Assembly: GCA_016788065.1 (NCBI GenBank) | Contig: JAEUTI010000009.1 | Coordinates: 34,372-98,371 of the forward strand | Direction: 5' to 3' | DNA from: Bacteroidia bacterium | GTDB taxonomy: Bacteria; Bacteroidota; Bacteroidia; AKYH767-A; OLB10 | DNA length: 64,000 nucleotides | Part shown: positions 23,684 through 33,923 of the stretch, one piece after another | How the letters are laid out: every line of letters starts with the position of its first letter | Numbering within the stretch: position 1 is the first letter of the stretch | Notes under the pieces: model-generated | The model's input: only the letters and a program-made list of their open reading frames with translations | Databases searched by the model: none | Told to the model about the DNA's origin: nothing | Program-made: the position numbers and the translations under genes

Positions 23684-26491
23684 ATGAAAAAATTATTTAC
23701 CCTACTATTGATCGTTATGGGATGGCAATTCGGAGTTGCCCAGGTAACAATCACACAAAACGACATGCCACAATCAGGTGATGAACTTTACCGAACGCGG
23801 GCGAATGTAAATCCATTTTTGAATTATGGTGCTACAGGTCCAAATCATGTTTGGAATTTCACCAACCTCACTGCTTCCAATCAGGATTCAGCAATTTATC
23901 AATCGGTTTCATCTACCAACTTCGTGTATGCGATTGCCTATGTAGATTTTTTTCTGAATCCTAACAGAGCTAATCATGCAAGGCAGGGAGTAGATATTCC
24001 TTTCAATAACTTGTTGCCGATCGATGATCCGTACACTTTTTATTACAGAAGTTCATCGGTGTATAAGAAAGTTGGATATGGTGTAGGACTTGCCGGAATC
24101 CCTGTTCCAATTATTTATTCTAACCATGATGAAATTTACAGTTTGCCAATAAATTATAATGATACTGATTCCACTTTTTCCTCATATAACCTGAGCATTC
24201 CAACATTAGCATATTATGGTTATGAGCAAAGCCGGATTAATGAGGTAGATGGCTGGGGAGTAATAAACACCCCTTCAGGAACCTACAATGCACTCCGTGT
24301 GAAAACAGAATTGTATGGAAGAGATTCCATTAATTTAGATACTTTAAGTTTAGGATTTACTATTGACAGACCATTGATTACAGAATACAAATGGTTGTCG
24401 CCCGGTTACCGTGTTCCTGTTTTACAGATCAATACTACTGAATTATTTGGTGTAGAGATTATCACGGATATATTCTTCTACGATGAACCTCGCACGTTGA
24501 ATGTTGCACCACCATTGGCAAATGTAATTTGTCCCGGAAGCACTATTCCGGTTTCTTATGTTGCTACCGGAGTTTATAACAGTGGAGGAATTTTCAATCC
24601 TGCAAACATTTTCTGTGCACAGCTGTCTGATGCAGTTGGTGATTTCAGTGCTCCTGTAAACATAGGTCAGGTAACAGCAACAACTTCAGGAACTATTAAT
24701 GCCACTATACCTGCGAATACCCCTCCTGGTACCGGATACAGAATCAGAGTTATTTCAACAAATCCGGCATATACCGGAAACGATAACGGTTATGATCTGG
24801 CTATCGGAACCACTCCGGTTGCTACTGCTACTGCAATGGGCGTAACTACTTTTTGTGAAGGCGGTTCAGTGATGTTATCGGCAACTGTTGATCCTGCTTA
24901 TACTTATCAATGGCAACTGGATGGGGTCGATGTAGTAGGGGCAAACGGGTCTGATTACATTGCTACAGTTGGTGGAAATTACACTGCGATTGTTACCAAT
25001 GCATGTGGTTCCGTTACAACAGCTGCAATCAGTGTAACCGTAAATGAATTACCTGAGCATACATTTAGCCAATCGGCTTATTTAATTTGCGACGGAACAC
25101 CTGTTACTCTGGCGCCGCTCAATGTTACGGGTCAATCATCATTAACCTATCAATGGTTTGAAAGTGGCGTTGCAATCACAGGCGAAACCAACGCAACATT
25201 AACAACAACTTTATCAGGAAATTATAGTGTTGAGGTGATTAATTCTGTGACAGGATGTGCATTTACTTCTTCACCGGTGAGTGTTACTATTGATGCTATT
25301 CCGGCAATTTCGCTTACTGCAGCCGGAAATACCACTTTCTGTGACGGAGCTTCGGTAAACCTGGAAGCAACTATTGTATCCGGATTAACTTACCAGTGGT
25401 ACCTTGATGGTACTGCAATCAGCGGAGCTACAACATCTGATCTTACTGCTACAGCTTCTGGAAATTATACAGTTGAAGTTACTACTTCCAATGGATGTAC
25501 TGCAACTTCAACCGGTATTGCAGTGACAGTTGAACCTTTGCCAACAGCAGTAACACTGAATGCATCCGGAGCGCTTACTTTTTGCCAGGGTGGTTCGGTT
25601 ACTTTAGATTTCGTTGCTGATCCCGGTGTAACCTACGGTTGGTACCAGAATGGAGTTTTACTTGCTTCTGCTTCAGGAAACACTTATAATGTAATTGATG
25701 CCGGACAGTATACCGTTGTTGCAACGAATGCTGCTGGATGTACTTCAACATCGGCTGCAACAACAGTTGTAGTGAATGCATTGCCAGCTAATCCTGTCAT
25801 AACACCTTTAGGAAGTACTGTTTTCTGCGCCGGAGGAAGTGTTGTACTTGAAACACCACTTGTAACAGGTTACACCTATCAATGGACAGTTAATGGAGTA
25901 TTAATCAGTGGAGCTACTTCAAATCAATATACTGTTGCTGACTCTTCCGGTTTCTATTCAGTTGAAGTTACCAATGCTGATGGTTGTTCAGCGATTGCAT
26001 CTATATCTTATCAGGTAGTTGTAAATCCGTTACCAGCAGTTCCGGTAATCACTGCAGTTGTTGATACTTTATTTGCTTCCGGTTCCGGACCGTTTCAGTG
26101 GTACCTGAATGGAAATGCAATTTCAGGAGCAACCGGTGCTTATTATGTGGTAACTGCAAATGGAAATTATTCAGTTATGGTAACCGATGTAAATGGCTGT
26201 GAAAGCGCATCATTACCTTACATATTTACAACAGTCGGGATAGGTCAGATTTCAACAGGTAGTTTCAATGTATTCCCAAATCCTTCAAATGGTGTGTATG
26301 TTGTAACGTTTACTGAAAATGCAATTGGAAACACTTACATGATTCATGAAGTAACCGGCAAACTTATCCAATCCGGTAAATTAAGTGGTTCAAATTCGAA
26401 ATTGGATATTAGTGAGGTTCCTGCAGGAATTTACTTCCTGACAATATCAAATGTTACATCCTCAGAAGTAATAAAGTTGGTTAAAAATTGA
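23684..26491 (+). CDS. T9SS-secreted surface protein with tandem Ig-like repeats
   Basis: The 935-residue protein has a signal peptide (about 1-19, ending GVAQ), an N-terminal beta-rich domain of about 300 residues found in Bacteroidota secreted proteins, an unidentified domain to about 385, and six immunoglobulin/PKD-like repeats of about 80 residues (385-845). Each repeat starts with a TFC-GGSV-L type strand and has a YQW-x2-G segment; the last repeat is degenerate and lacks the Cys. The C-terminal 80 residues (FNVFPNPSNGVYVVTF, then PAGIYFLTIS and IKLVKN) form a type A T9SS sorting domain. It is likely an adhesin or matrix protein on the cell surface. Confidence 0.9.
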   Translation: MKKLFTLLLIVMGWQFGVAQVTITQNDMPQSGDELYRTRANVNPFLNYGATGPNHVWNFTNLTASNQDSAIYQSVSSTNFVYAIAYVDFFLNPNRANHARQGVDIPFNNLLPIDDPYTFYYRSSSVYKKVGYGVGLAGIPVPIIYSNHDEIYSLPINYNDTDSTFSSYNLSIPTLAYYGYEQSRINEVDGWGVINTPSGTYNALRVKTELYGRDSINLDTLSLGFTIDRPLITEYKWLSPGYRVPVLQINTTELFGVEIITDIFFYDEPRTLNVAPPLANVICPGSTIPVSYVATGVYNSGGIFNPANIFCAQLSDAVGDFSAPVNIGQVTATTSGTINATIPANTPPGTGYRIRVISTNPAYTGNDNGYDLAIGTTPVATATAMGVTTFCEGGSVMLSATVDPAYTYQWQLDGVDVVGANGSDYIATVGGNYTAIVTNACGSVTTAAISVTVNELPEHTFSQSAYLICDGTPVTLAPLNVTGQSSLTYQWFESGVAITGETNATLTTTLSGNYSVEVINSVTGCAFTSSPVSVTIDAIPAISLTAAGNTTFCDGASVNLEATIVSGLTYQWYLDGTAISGATTSDLTATASGNYTVEVTTSNGCTATSTGIAVTVEPLPTAVTLNASGALTFCQGGSVTLDFVADPGVTYGWYQNGVLLASASGNTYNVIDAGQYTVVATNAAGCTSTSAATTVVVNALPANPVITPLGSTVFCAGGSVVLETPLVTGYTYQWTVNGVLISGATSNQYTVADSSGFYSVEVTNADGCSAIASISYQVVVNPLPAVPVITAVVDTLFASGSGPFQWYLNGNAISGATGAYYVVTANGNYSVMVTDVNGCESASLPYIFTTVGIGQISTGSFNVFPNPSNGVYVVTFTENAIGNTYMIHEVTGKLIQSGKLSGSNSKLDISEVPAGIYFLTISNVTSSEVIKLVKN

Positions 26492-26507
26492 TTATGATTT
26501 GAAAGTT

Positions 26508-26549
26508 AAAGGGCTGATAAAATGATATTCATTTTATCAGCCCTTTTTT
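26508..26549 (+). terminator. Intrinsic terminator after T9SS protein
   Basis: A perfect 18-bp stem (26508-26525 with 26529-26546) with a 3-base loop runs into a T-tract. Both arms end in A/T runs, so it can serve the convergent psd gene too. Confidence 0.9.
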
Positions 26550-26590
26550 ATTTGGAGGAAAGTCAATTATTAATTGACACCCAAAAATGG

Positions 26591-27250
26591 TTAAGCTAAT
26601 TCTGCTAATACATCAACACTTCCGGTAACTTTTTGATTTAGCCTGACATTCACCATAGCATTCAGGGGAAGGTAAACATCGACTCTGGATCCAAATTTGA
26701 TAAAACCAAGTTCAGCACCCTGACGGATCATATCTCCCTCATGAGGATAATAAACAATACGATTTGCTAGGGCTCCTGCAATTTGTCTCACCAAAATTTC
26801 AGTTTTATTATCCTTCTGAATTACAACTGTTGTTCTTTCATTTTCAGTTGAAGCTTTTGGATGCCAGGCGACCAGTTTTTTACCTTTATGATATCTTAGA
26901 AACTTAATGCTTCCGCTTACGGGATACCAGTTTGCGTGAACGTTAATCGGTGACATGAAAATAGAAACCTGCAATCTCTCGTCTTTAAAATATTCGCTTT
27001 CAAAAGTTTTTTCAATAACAACAACTTTGCCGTCTGCAGGGCAGATAACATAGGCATCATTTCTTGAAATTTCTCTTTTTGGCATTCTGAAAAACTGAAG
27101 TATGAGAAGAAAAAATACCAATGACACAAACAGTGTTAATCCCATGATCATACTTTGTCCGGGCATAAATACCAGGACCAAAACATTGACAAGAATCAGG
27201 GCCGCTGCAGTGCCACTAAGGATTCCATAACCTTCTTTGTGAATTTTCAT
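26591..27250 (-). CDS. psd: Phosphatidylserine decarboxylase, short form
   Basis: The 219-residue proenzyme belongs to the short PSD-A class. Two membrane segments span about 9-50. Catalytic elements are PADGKVV (Asp72), SPINVHANWYP (His105) and the self-cleavage site FGSR, with Gly187-Ser188; Ser188 becomes the pyruvoyl group. It converts phosphatidylserine to phosphatidylethanolamine at the inner membrane. The partner pssA is not adjacent, although a CDP-alcohol phosphatidyltransferase lies at 61.2 kb. A terminator precedes it, so it has its own promoter in the 58-base gap after gdh. Confidence 0.93.
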   Translation of the reverse strand: MKIHKEGYGILSGTAAALILVNVLVLVFMPGQSMIMGLTLFVSLVFFLLILQFFRMPKREISRNDAYVICPADGKVVVIEKTFESEYFKDERLQVSIFMSPINVHANWYPVSGSIKFLRYHKGKKLVAWHPKASTENERTTVVIQKDNKTEILVRQIAGALANRIVYYPHEGDMIRQGAELGFIKFGSRVDVYLPLNAMVNVRLNQKVTGSVDVLAELA

Positions 27251-27273
27251 ATTGCTTTTATTTTACTTCAAAT

Positions 27274-27301
27274 AAAAAAAGCCGGTATTTCCGGCTTTTT
27301 T
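27274..27301 (-). terminator. Terminator after glutamate dehydrogenase
   Basis: An 11-bp stem (27275-27285 with 27291-27301) with a 5-base loop is flanked by A- and T-runs on both sides. It sits just after the gdh stop on the minus strand. Confidence 0.85.
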
Positions 27302-27307
27302 ATAGAA

Positions 27308-28591
27308 TTAATAGCTGCCTCTCGATTTGATTCCTTTTTCAATTTTTTCGAGTGCGAATATATAAGCAGCGATCCTCATAGATACTTTGTATTTCACAGA
27401 TGTTTGCCAAACATTTTCAAATGCTTTCTTCATCCAGTTGTCGGCACGTTTATTAATTTCATCTTCAGAGTAATAATAGCCGGTACGGTTTTGAACCCAC
27501 TCGAAATAGGAGACAGTAACACCACCGCCATTGGCAAGAATATCAGGAACGATTGTTACACCTTTATCATTCAGAATTTTATCGGCATTGGCTGTAGTTG
27601 GGCCATTGGCACCTTCAACAATCAGTTTTGCTTTGATTTTATGAGCATTGGTACGTGCAGTGATCTGATCTTCCATTGCACAAGGTGCAATTACATCAAC
27701 CTTCAAGGTAAGTACCTCTTCATTCTTAATTAGTGTGCCTCCTTTAAATCCTTTGAGTACACCTTTGTTTTTATCGCGATAAGCAATTGCTTTCTGGATA
27801 TCGATTCCTTTTTCATTGTAGAATGCAGCTGTATGGTCAGAAATTCCGACAACTTTTACACCATGCTTTACAAAATGCATAGCAGTAATAGAACCAACAT
27901 TACCAAATCCCTGAACAGCAGCGGTGCATTTTGTTGGATCCATTCCAAGTTTTTCCATTGCCTGCAAAGCAGAAACAACAACACCACGTCCGGTAGCTTC
28001 AACACGACCCAGTGATCCACCAAGGTGCAGTGGTTTTCCGGTTACAATACCCGGAGTGAAAGCACCTGATATTTTAGAAAACTCATCAACAATCCAGGCC
28101 ATTTCCTGCTGACCGGTATTCATATCGGGTGCAGGGATGTCTTTATCAACACCAAAAATGTCTGCCATTGCAGCAGTGTAAGTACGAGTCAGACGCTCTA
28201 ATTCGCCTTTTGACATAGAACGAGGGTCGCATTTGATTCCACCTTTAGCACCTCCATAAGGGATATCGGCGATTGCACACTTGAATGCCATCCAGGCAGC
28301 AAGAGCTTTTACCTCATCCGTGTTAACATCCATAGAGTAACGAATTCCACCTTTTGAAGGACCAAGGGCAGTACTGTGAATTACCCGGTGACCTTCAAAA
28401 ACAACTGTAGATCCGTTGTCCATTTTGATTGGCAAACTAACATGAATTTGCTTTTCGGGACTTTTGATAATTTCATAAACATCTTTATCTAACTTGACAA
28501 TTGAAGCCGCCATATTGAGACGGGCAATCATTTCTTCAAACGGGTTCGTGCTGTCAGTAGCAGGATTCCCTTTCTTGGTCGTTTTATTCAC
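27308..28591 (-). CDS. gdhA: Glu/Leu/Phe/Val-type dehydrogenase (glutamate dehydrogenase)
   Basis: The 427-residue enzyme has the substrate domain motifs GPSKGGIRYSMDVNTDEV and CAIADIPYGGAKGGIKCDP with the catalytic Lys, DIPAPDMNTG, and a Rossmann nucleotide-binding motif QGFGNVGSITA (about 230). It interconverts glutamate and 2-oxoglutarate with ammonium. NAD or NADP preference cannot be read with confidence. A sequence close to a promoter (TTG, then TAATTTCG at 28626-28619 on the minus strand) lies upstream. With CphA/CphB and HutU it forms part of a nitrogen-related set, though not one operon. Confidence 0.93.
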   Translation of the reverse strand: MNKTTKKGNPATDSTNPFEEMIARLNMAASIVKLDKDVYEIIKSPEKQIHVSLPIKMDNGSTVVFEGHRVIHSTALGPSKGGIRYSMDVNTDEVKALAAWMAFKCAIADIPYGGAKGGIKCDPRSMSKGELERLTRTYTAAMADIFGVDKDIPAPDMNTGQQEMAWIVDEFSKISGAFTPGIVTGKPLHLGGSLGRVEATGRGVVVSALQAMEKLGMDPTKCTAAVQGFGNVGSITAMHFVKHGVKVVGISDHTAAFYNEKGIDIQKAIAYRDKNKGVLKGFKGGTLIKNEEVLTLKVDVIAPCAMEDQITARTNAHKIKAKLIVEGANGPTTANADKILNDKGVTIVPDILANGGGVTVSYFEWVQNRTGYYYSEDEINKRADNWMKKAFENVWQTSVKYKVSMRIAAYIFALEKIEKGIKSRGSY

Positions 28592-28807
28592 AGAATTAAG
28601 TTTAGTTAAAACAGGGTGCGAAATTAGGGATTTTTAGGCTCTGCTAACCAATTTTTAATGATTTTTTACCATTTTAATTAAGCTTTTTGAACAGGTAAGA
28701 TAGGTTGAAGGGACTCATAATATATTGATATACAGTAGTATATTAAAATTTTTATAAATCTTAATCAAGAATTATTAACTTTAATTTTTTAAATCCCCCT
28801 TCGTTTC

Positions 28808-31198
28808 ATGAAATTGAATCTGTTTATCACTTTGCTCCTGTTGTTGTCCGCTGTTGCGGATGCCCAGGAATTTGGAACCTGTTCTCACCGGAAATCATCA
28901 AGAATGGGTGCATCCGTCCAGGCCATTGATTATGAAGTTCCTCACATAGGAATTTATATTGACTCCATCAATTTCAGTGGACAGCAATTACAAGCAATGG
29001 CCTCCCTGACTGTAAAAGCTGTTTCAGCGCCGGTTAGTCAGGTAAATTTCGATTTATTAGGATTCAGTATTGATTCGATTTCTATTTCAGGCTATAGCAA
29101 TACCTACACTTACAATGACACTGTAATAGCTATAAATATTAACCCTGTGCTTGCTATAGGTGATAGTGCTGTCGTTAAAATCTATTATCACGGTTCTCCG
29201 GCACAGGATCAATCTGGGTGGGGAGGATTTTACTTTAGCGGAACTTATGCTTTCAATTTGGGAGTTGGATTTGATGCTGATCCGCATAATTATGGAAGGG
29301 CATGGTATCCTTGTGTGGATAATTTTACATCGCGGAGTTTATACGATTTCTATATTTCCACACCGGCAACATCGAAAGCATTTTGTAATGGAATTTTGCA
29401 GCAAAGCACAGTACTTCCTGATGGCAGAATTCAATGGCACTGGAAAATGAATCAAACTATTCCAAGTTATCTGGTAAGCATGGCCGTTGCCCCTTATTAT
29501 ACCTTGCAAAGAACATCAAATGGTATACCAGTAGAATGGGCTGCATTACCTGTGGATACGCCTTTAGTTTTAGGAACATTTTCAAATCTTGATACTGCAT
29601 TATCGAGCTACATAACGGCGTATGGTCCCTATCCATTCGACAAGGTTGGATATTGTTTAATACCTTTTAATTCCGGTGCCATGGAGCATGCTTCCAGTAT
29701 TCATATTGGAAGAGCTTTTGTGAATGGTTCACAAACCTATGCAACTTTGTGGGCACATGAGTTGTCACATATGTGGTGGGGAGATAAGGTAACTTGTGCT
29801 ACAGCAGAAGACATGTGGCTTAACGAAGGATTTGCCACTTATAATGAAGCATTTTATACAGAGAAAGTATCTGGCATTGCAGCCTACAGAGATTGGATTC
29901 GTTCGAATCACCGGAAGGTATTACAATTTGCACATACTCCGGCACAGGATGGTTCTTATTTAACCATGAACAACATTCCACATGCTAACACTTATGGTTT
30001 TCATGTCTATCAGAAAGGTGCCGATGTTGTGCACACCTTAAGAAATTATATGGGTGACAGTGCATTTTTTGCAGGAACCCAACAGTACATGAACAATAAA
30101 GCATTTTCAGCGGCAACAAGTGCCGATTTACGTGATGAATTAACAGCAGGATCGGGAATAAATATGAATCGTTTTTTTGATGATTGGATATTTACTCCGG
30201 GGTTTCCTCATTTCTCGATTGATTCTGCATATGTTATTTCAGGTGGATTGGATCATGTTTATCTTTTTACAAGACAGCGAAGCAAAGGCAATAATCACAT
30301 TTACAACATGCCTGTTGAAATTACATTTTCAAATGGTACACAAGACACCACTGTTACCATTATTATCGATTCCTTAACAAATTCATACCATATACCATTG
30401 CTGATGTTGCCTACCTGGATGGCACTCGACAGAAATGAAAAAATCAGTGATGCAATTTCTTCTAACGAAAAGATTGTAACAAACATTGGAACAGTAATTG
30501 TGCCTGAAACAAATGTTACATTAAATGTACAGGCTACAGGTTCAGCTCAGGCATTGGTGCGAATTGAGCATCATTTTGTTCCACCTGATCCATTTATACA
30601 ATCCAATCCCGGTATCAGACTTTCTGACTACCATTACTGGTCGGTTAATGGGAATTTTCCAAATGGATTTTTGACCAAAGGGTTATTTGTATATGATGGG
30701 AGTACAAACGCAACAACCGGTTATCTGGATAATACCTTCATTACCGGAACCGAAGATAGTTTAATGTTATTATACAGACCAGGTGCTGGCCATAACTGGG
30801 AACAAATTGGTTCCATATTACATAATATTGGACCATCTGCTACCGACAAAAGAGGCAGCTTTACAGTTGATACCTTAATGATTGGAGAATATACTTTGGG
30901 TTACTATGATTATACAGTTGGAATTTCAGAAACTGAAGAGAAATCTCCGGTATATTTAACAGTCACTCCAAACCCGGGAACAGGAGAGTTTCATTTGTCC
31001 AGTAGCTTGGCACATGATGGAATACACGAAATTATAATTTATGATTCCGGTGGCAGGGAAGTGCTTCGTAATTCTAATTTAAGAAGCAACGAAGAGTGGG
31101 TGGTGCAGCTGGGAAATAAAACATCGGGAATCTACAATGCTGTGTTATTCAAAGATAATAATCGCATTTCTTCCTTAAAATTTGTTTTAAGTAAATAG
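28808..31198 (+). CDS. T9SS-secreted M1-family metallopeptidase
   Basis: The 796-residue protein has a signal peptide (about 1-19, ending ADAQ), an M1 N-terminal beta domain, and a catalytic domain with HELSHMWWG (His317, Glu318, His321) and Glu340 in LNEGFATY, the zinc-binding HEXXH-x18-E set. The substrate motif reads GAMEH at about 294-298 in place of the usual GxMEN. The last 80 residues (VTPNPGTGEFHLS, SGIYNAVLF, KFVLSK) form a T9SS sorting domain, so the peptidase is exported and likely surface-bound. It probably trims peptides for uptake. Confidence 0.9.
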   Translation: MKLNLFITLLLLLSAVADAQEFGTCSHRKSSRMGASVQAIDYEVPHIGIYIDSINFSGQQLQAMASLTVKAVSAPVSQVNFDLLGFSIDSISISGYSNTYTYNDTVIAININPVLAIGDSAVVKIYYHGSPAQDQSGWGGFYFSGTYAFNLGVGFDADPHNYGRAWYPCVDNFTSRSLYDFYISTPATSKAFCNGILQQSTVLPDGRIQWHWKMNQTIPSYLVSMAVAPYYTLQRTSNGIPVEWAALPVDTPLVLGTFSNLDTALSSYITAYGPYPFDKVGYCLIPFNSGAMEHASSIHIGRAFVNGSQTYATLWAHELSHMWWGDKVTCATAEDMWLNEGFATYNEAFYTEKVSGIAAYRDWIRSNHRKVLQFAHTPAQDGSYLTMNNIPHANTYGFHVYQKGADVVHTLRNYMGDSAFFAGTQQYMNNKAFSAATSADLRDELTAGSGINMNRFFDDWIFTPGFPHFSIDSAYVISGGLDHVYLFTRQRSKGNNHIYNMPVEITFSNGTQDTTVTIIIDSLTNSYHIPLLMLPTWMALDRNEKISDAISSNEKIVTNIGTVIVPETNVTLNVQATGSAQALVRIEHHFVPPDPFIQSNPGIRLSDYHYWSVNGNFPNGFLTKGLFVYDGSTNATTGYLDNTFITGTEDSLMLLYRPGAGHNWEQIGSILHNIGPSATDKRGSFTVDTLMIGEYTLGYYDYTVGISETEEKSPVYLTVTPNPGTGEFHLSSSLAHDGIHEIIIYDSGGREVLRNSNLRSNEEWVVQLGNKTSGIYNAVLFKDNNRISSLKFVLSK

Positions 31199-31218
31199 CT
31201 GAACAAAAAATTGGTGAA

Positions 31219-32415
31219 TTAAATAAAATTCAGTTGCTGAAATTTTTTACCAATAACTTTGTCTGCATCAGCGCCAAGCCATTTATCGAGAATGGTTGCA
31301 TAAATACTTCTGAAATCGAGTTCGTAACTTAGGTCACCGCGTAATAAATTATTCAGTTTTGGCGGATCATTATAAAATCCTTTCTTTTTCAGGTTACCGC
31401 CAACGAGAATCACATTATTTGCTGCCCCATGATCGGTTCCCTGACTTGCATTTTGATCGACACGCCTGCCGAATTCAGAAAAGCACAGAACAAGAGTTTC
31501 GTCGAATTTATTATTTCTTTTAAGATCATTTGAAAACGATTTCAGGCAATCACTAAGTACGCCGAGCAAACGCCCCTGGGCAGGTTTCTGATTTGCATGT
31601 GTATCGAATCCTGTGATGGAAACATAATAAATTTGAGATTCACATCCGGAACACAAAAGTTCAGCTATTATCTGAAGTTTTTTACCCATTTCATGGTCAG
31701 GGTAGGATTCATTTGATTTGTAAATTTTCGAATAGTTGTGAATATATCCGGCAGACTGTGATGTTTCCCTCAGTGTTTTGTACATGTAATCAGCAGCATC
31801 ATCAGATTCAACGCTTGCAACATTAATTAACGCATTTAAGTAGGGATCCTTAATCGCATTGAACAGCCTTTCAGGATTTCGCATAGCAAGTCCTTTTACT
31901 TTTTCGCCTTTCAAAGCCAGACTTAACAAATCATCCATTTCAACTGCAACATGTGCCTTGTCATTATTTACACAATAAGCATCCAGATATCGGCCAAGCC
32001 AGCCGGTATTCAGATATTGGTCACTTCCGCTGGCCGTGTTCCAGATATCCATTGACCTGAAGTGTGAACGGTCGGGGTTTGGGTAGCCAACCTGATTGAT
32101 GATACAACATTCTCCTTCTTTAAAAATACTTTCAAAAGCTTTCATGTTCGGGTTTAATCCCATCGAATCATTCAAGGTAATCAAATCAGATTTTGGGTAA
32201 CTAAGACCCATTCGGCTTTGATAATATAAATCGTTGGTATATGGGATAAAAGTATTCAGTCCATCATTTCCTCCTGACAATTGGATTATTACCAGTTTTT
32301 TGTTGCCTGTTGATTCAGAGAAAATCTGTTTATTATTTAAGCTATGTAAAAATTTTGGAACCAGCAAAGATGCAGTAGCCAAAGATGAAATCTGAAGGAA
32401 TTTTTTTCTGTTCAT
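31219..32415 (-). CDS. DUF1501 family protein
   Basis: The 398-residue protein starts with a Tat/Sec-like leader (MNRKKFLQISSLATASLLV) and has the alkaline-phosphatase-like DUF1501 features: LSGGNDGLNTFIPY, DRSHFRSMDIWNTAS, FDTHANQ and CFSEFGRRVDQNASQGTDHGAAN. Metal-binding Asp and His residues of the sulfatase/phosphatase fold are present. It lies 6 bases after the DUF1800 gene. The two families are nearly always paired in Bacteroidota and Planctomycetes; their substrate is not known. Confidence 0.88.
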   Translation of the reverse strand: MNRKKFLQISSLATASLLVPKFLHSLNNKQIFSESTGNKKLVIIQLSGGNDGLNTFIPYTNDLYYQSRMGLSYPKSDLITLNDSMGLNPNMKAFESIFKEGECCIINQVGYPNPDRSHFRSMDIWNTASGSDQYLNTGWLGRYLDAYCVNNDKAHVAVEMDDLLSLALKGEKVKGLAMRNPERLFNAIKDPYLNALINVASVESDDAADYMYKTLRETSQSAGYIHNYSKIYKSNESYPDHEMGKKLQIIAELLCSGCESQIYYVSITGFDTHANQKPAQGRLLGVLSDCLKSFSNDLKRNNKFDETLVLCFSEFGRRVDQNASQGTDHGAANNVILVGGNLKKKGFYNDPPKLNNLLRGDLSYELDFRSIYATILDKWLGADADKVIGKKFQQLNFI

Positions 32416-32421
32416 TTTATT

Positions 32422-33822
32422 TTAGCTAAGTTGATATTCCGGAAGTCCCATCAGATAAATGGCGGTTTTAATTTTCTTTTCATTGCCTTCGAATTTCCAT
32501 GTAAAACTCCGAATTGTTTCGAAGACTTCGGCAGATGGTTGTTTTTGATTCAGTATTTCAGATAGTTGTTCACAAAATTGATCATCCTTTAGTTTTGCAG
32601 TCAGTTGAAGGAATGAGTCGAAATCGCAAATGGAATTAGTTTTTTTTGCTTTGTTGCCTTTTGCTACTGTCGGTGTGCTTTCCAGGGCATCAAATGATTT
32701 TTTAGGTTCTATTGAAACTGATGCATCACTCAGCAATACTTTGGGAAGACGGTTTCTGAAAATCAATGTGGAACTGTCTATCCATGATTTACCTCCCGGC
32801 CATCCTGCTACATTTGGGGGATTAAAAAGAACCTGCCCCAATACACTGTACAGGTTTAGCCGGAAAGTGGGCTCAACAAACTGAATCTTGAAGTAGCGCG
32901 ACATTCCTGAAATTAATTCAACAGGTGATTTAATTTTACTGCCAACATTTTGACTGTCGATAAACCAGGTACTGCTAAAAATTGATTTCATCAATTCACC
33001 AATGTGAAGACCCGATTTAATAAAACCTGCTTCAAGTTCTTTTACTCTTATGGGGTCAACATTTTCATTCACAAAAAACTTGTAAATCCTGGTAACAAGG
33101 TAGGTGGGACATTCACTTTTATTCAGAATAAGTTTGATTAAATCATCTCCATTAAAATTCCCGGTTTTCCCAAAAATAGTTTTAGATCCATCGTCATGAT
33201 GTTCTTTACGAAAATGGAAGTCACCATCTGGAGTAAATGTCCATCCGGTTAACGCTCTTGCAGATTCCAAAACATCAGTTTCGGTGTAATTGCCACGATC
33301 AAGAGTGAAAAGTTCCATAAGTTCTCTGGCAAAATTTTCATTTGGATGTGCTTTTCTGTTCTGATTGTTATTTAAATATTGCAACAGCGCTGCATTTTTG
33401 GTCATTGCGGTTAGAAGAAGTTCAAACTTTCCTAATGCATTTTCTGCAATTGCATTGTAGTATTGACTCATAAATGCAGGATTGCCAACACGACATGCGA
33501 AATGGCCCATCCAGAACAGGGTCATTTTTTCTCTCAGCAAATTTTTATCACCGGCATATCGGTCTAAAATAGCATCTCCAATATCGTATCGCGCACGTCT
33601 TTCATTTTTGCGATATTGTACTTTGGCTTCCGCTGACATGTCTTTCAGGTAATCTGATTTAACCTGATTCCAATAGTCGAGTACAACAGGTTGGTGTGGC
33701 TTAATACCATCGAAGATAGTTTTCAGATGATATTCGTACGACTTAGAATAATCGGTGTCCAGAGATGGACCAAAGTTGGCTCTCCAATATAAATGTTTAA
33801 TTTTTAACTTGTTATCAATCAT
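32422..33822 (-). CDS. DUF1800 family protein
   Basis: The 466-residue protein begins KIKHLYWRANFGPS and contains FWMGHFACRVGNPAFMSQYYN, NENFARELMELFTLDRGNYTETDV and ARALTGWTF, all DUF1800 signatures. No clear signal peptide is seen at the chosen start. It is the first gene of a two-gene unit with DUF1501. Function unknown; the pair is thought to act in the periplasm because the partner carries an export leader. The C-terminal part has a variable lysine-rich linker (about 375-395). Confidence 0.88.
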   Translation of the reverse strand: MIDNKLKIKHLYWRANFGPSLDTDYSKSYEYHLKTIFDGIKPHQPVVLDYWNQVKSDYLKDMSAEAKVQYRKNERRARYDIGDAILDRYAGDKNLLREKMTLFWMGHFACRVGNPAFMSQYYNAIAENALGKFELLLTAMTKNAALLQYLNNNQNRKAHPNENFARELMELFTLDRGNYTETDVLESARALTGWTFTPDGDFHFRKEHHDDGSKTIFGKTGNFNGDDLIKLILNKSECPTYLVTRIYKFFVNENVDPIRVKELEAGFIKSGLHIGELMKSIFSSTWFIDSQNVGSKIKSPVELISGMSRYFKIQFVEPTFRLNLYSVLGQVLFNPPNVAGWPGGKSWIDSSTLIFRNRLPKVLLSDASVSIEPKKSFDALESTPTVAKGNKAKKTNSICDFDSFLQLTAKLKDDQFCEQLSEILNQKQPSAEVFETIRSFTWKFEGNEKKIKTAIYLMGLPEYQLS

Positions 33823-33865
33823 CGTTTATAAGACCAACCTTAATTAGTTTCGTTTAATAAAAGTA

Positions 33866-33901
33866 TAAAAAAATCCCGTTTTATAGATGTAAAACGGGAT
33901 T
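33866..33901 (-). terminator. Terminator of cyanophycinase gene
   Basis: A 12-bp perfect stem (33872-33883 with 33890-33901) ends in a run of seven T on the minus strand (A-run at 33867-33873), 23 bases after the cphB stop. Confidence 0.85.
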
Positions 33902-33923
33902 AAGGATGAAATATTGATTCCAA

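Noticed and set aside
24838..26220. Possible DNA-level tandem repeats in the T9SS protein gene.
   Set aside because: The repeats are at protein level (six Ig-like domains); DNA copies are too diverged to count as a tandem DNA repeat or CRISPR-like array.
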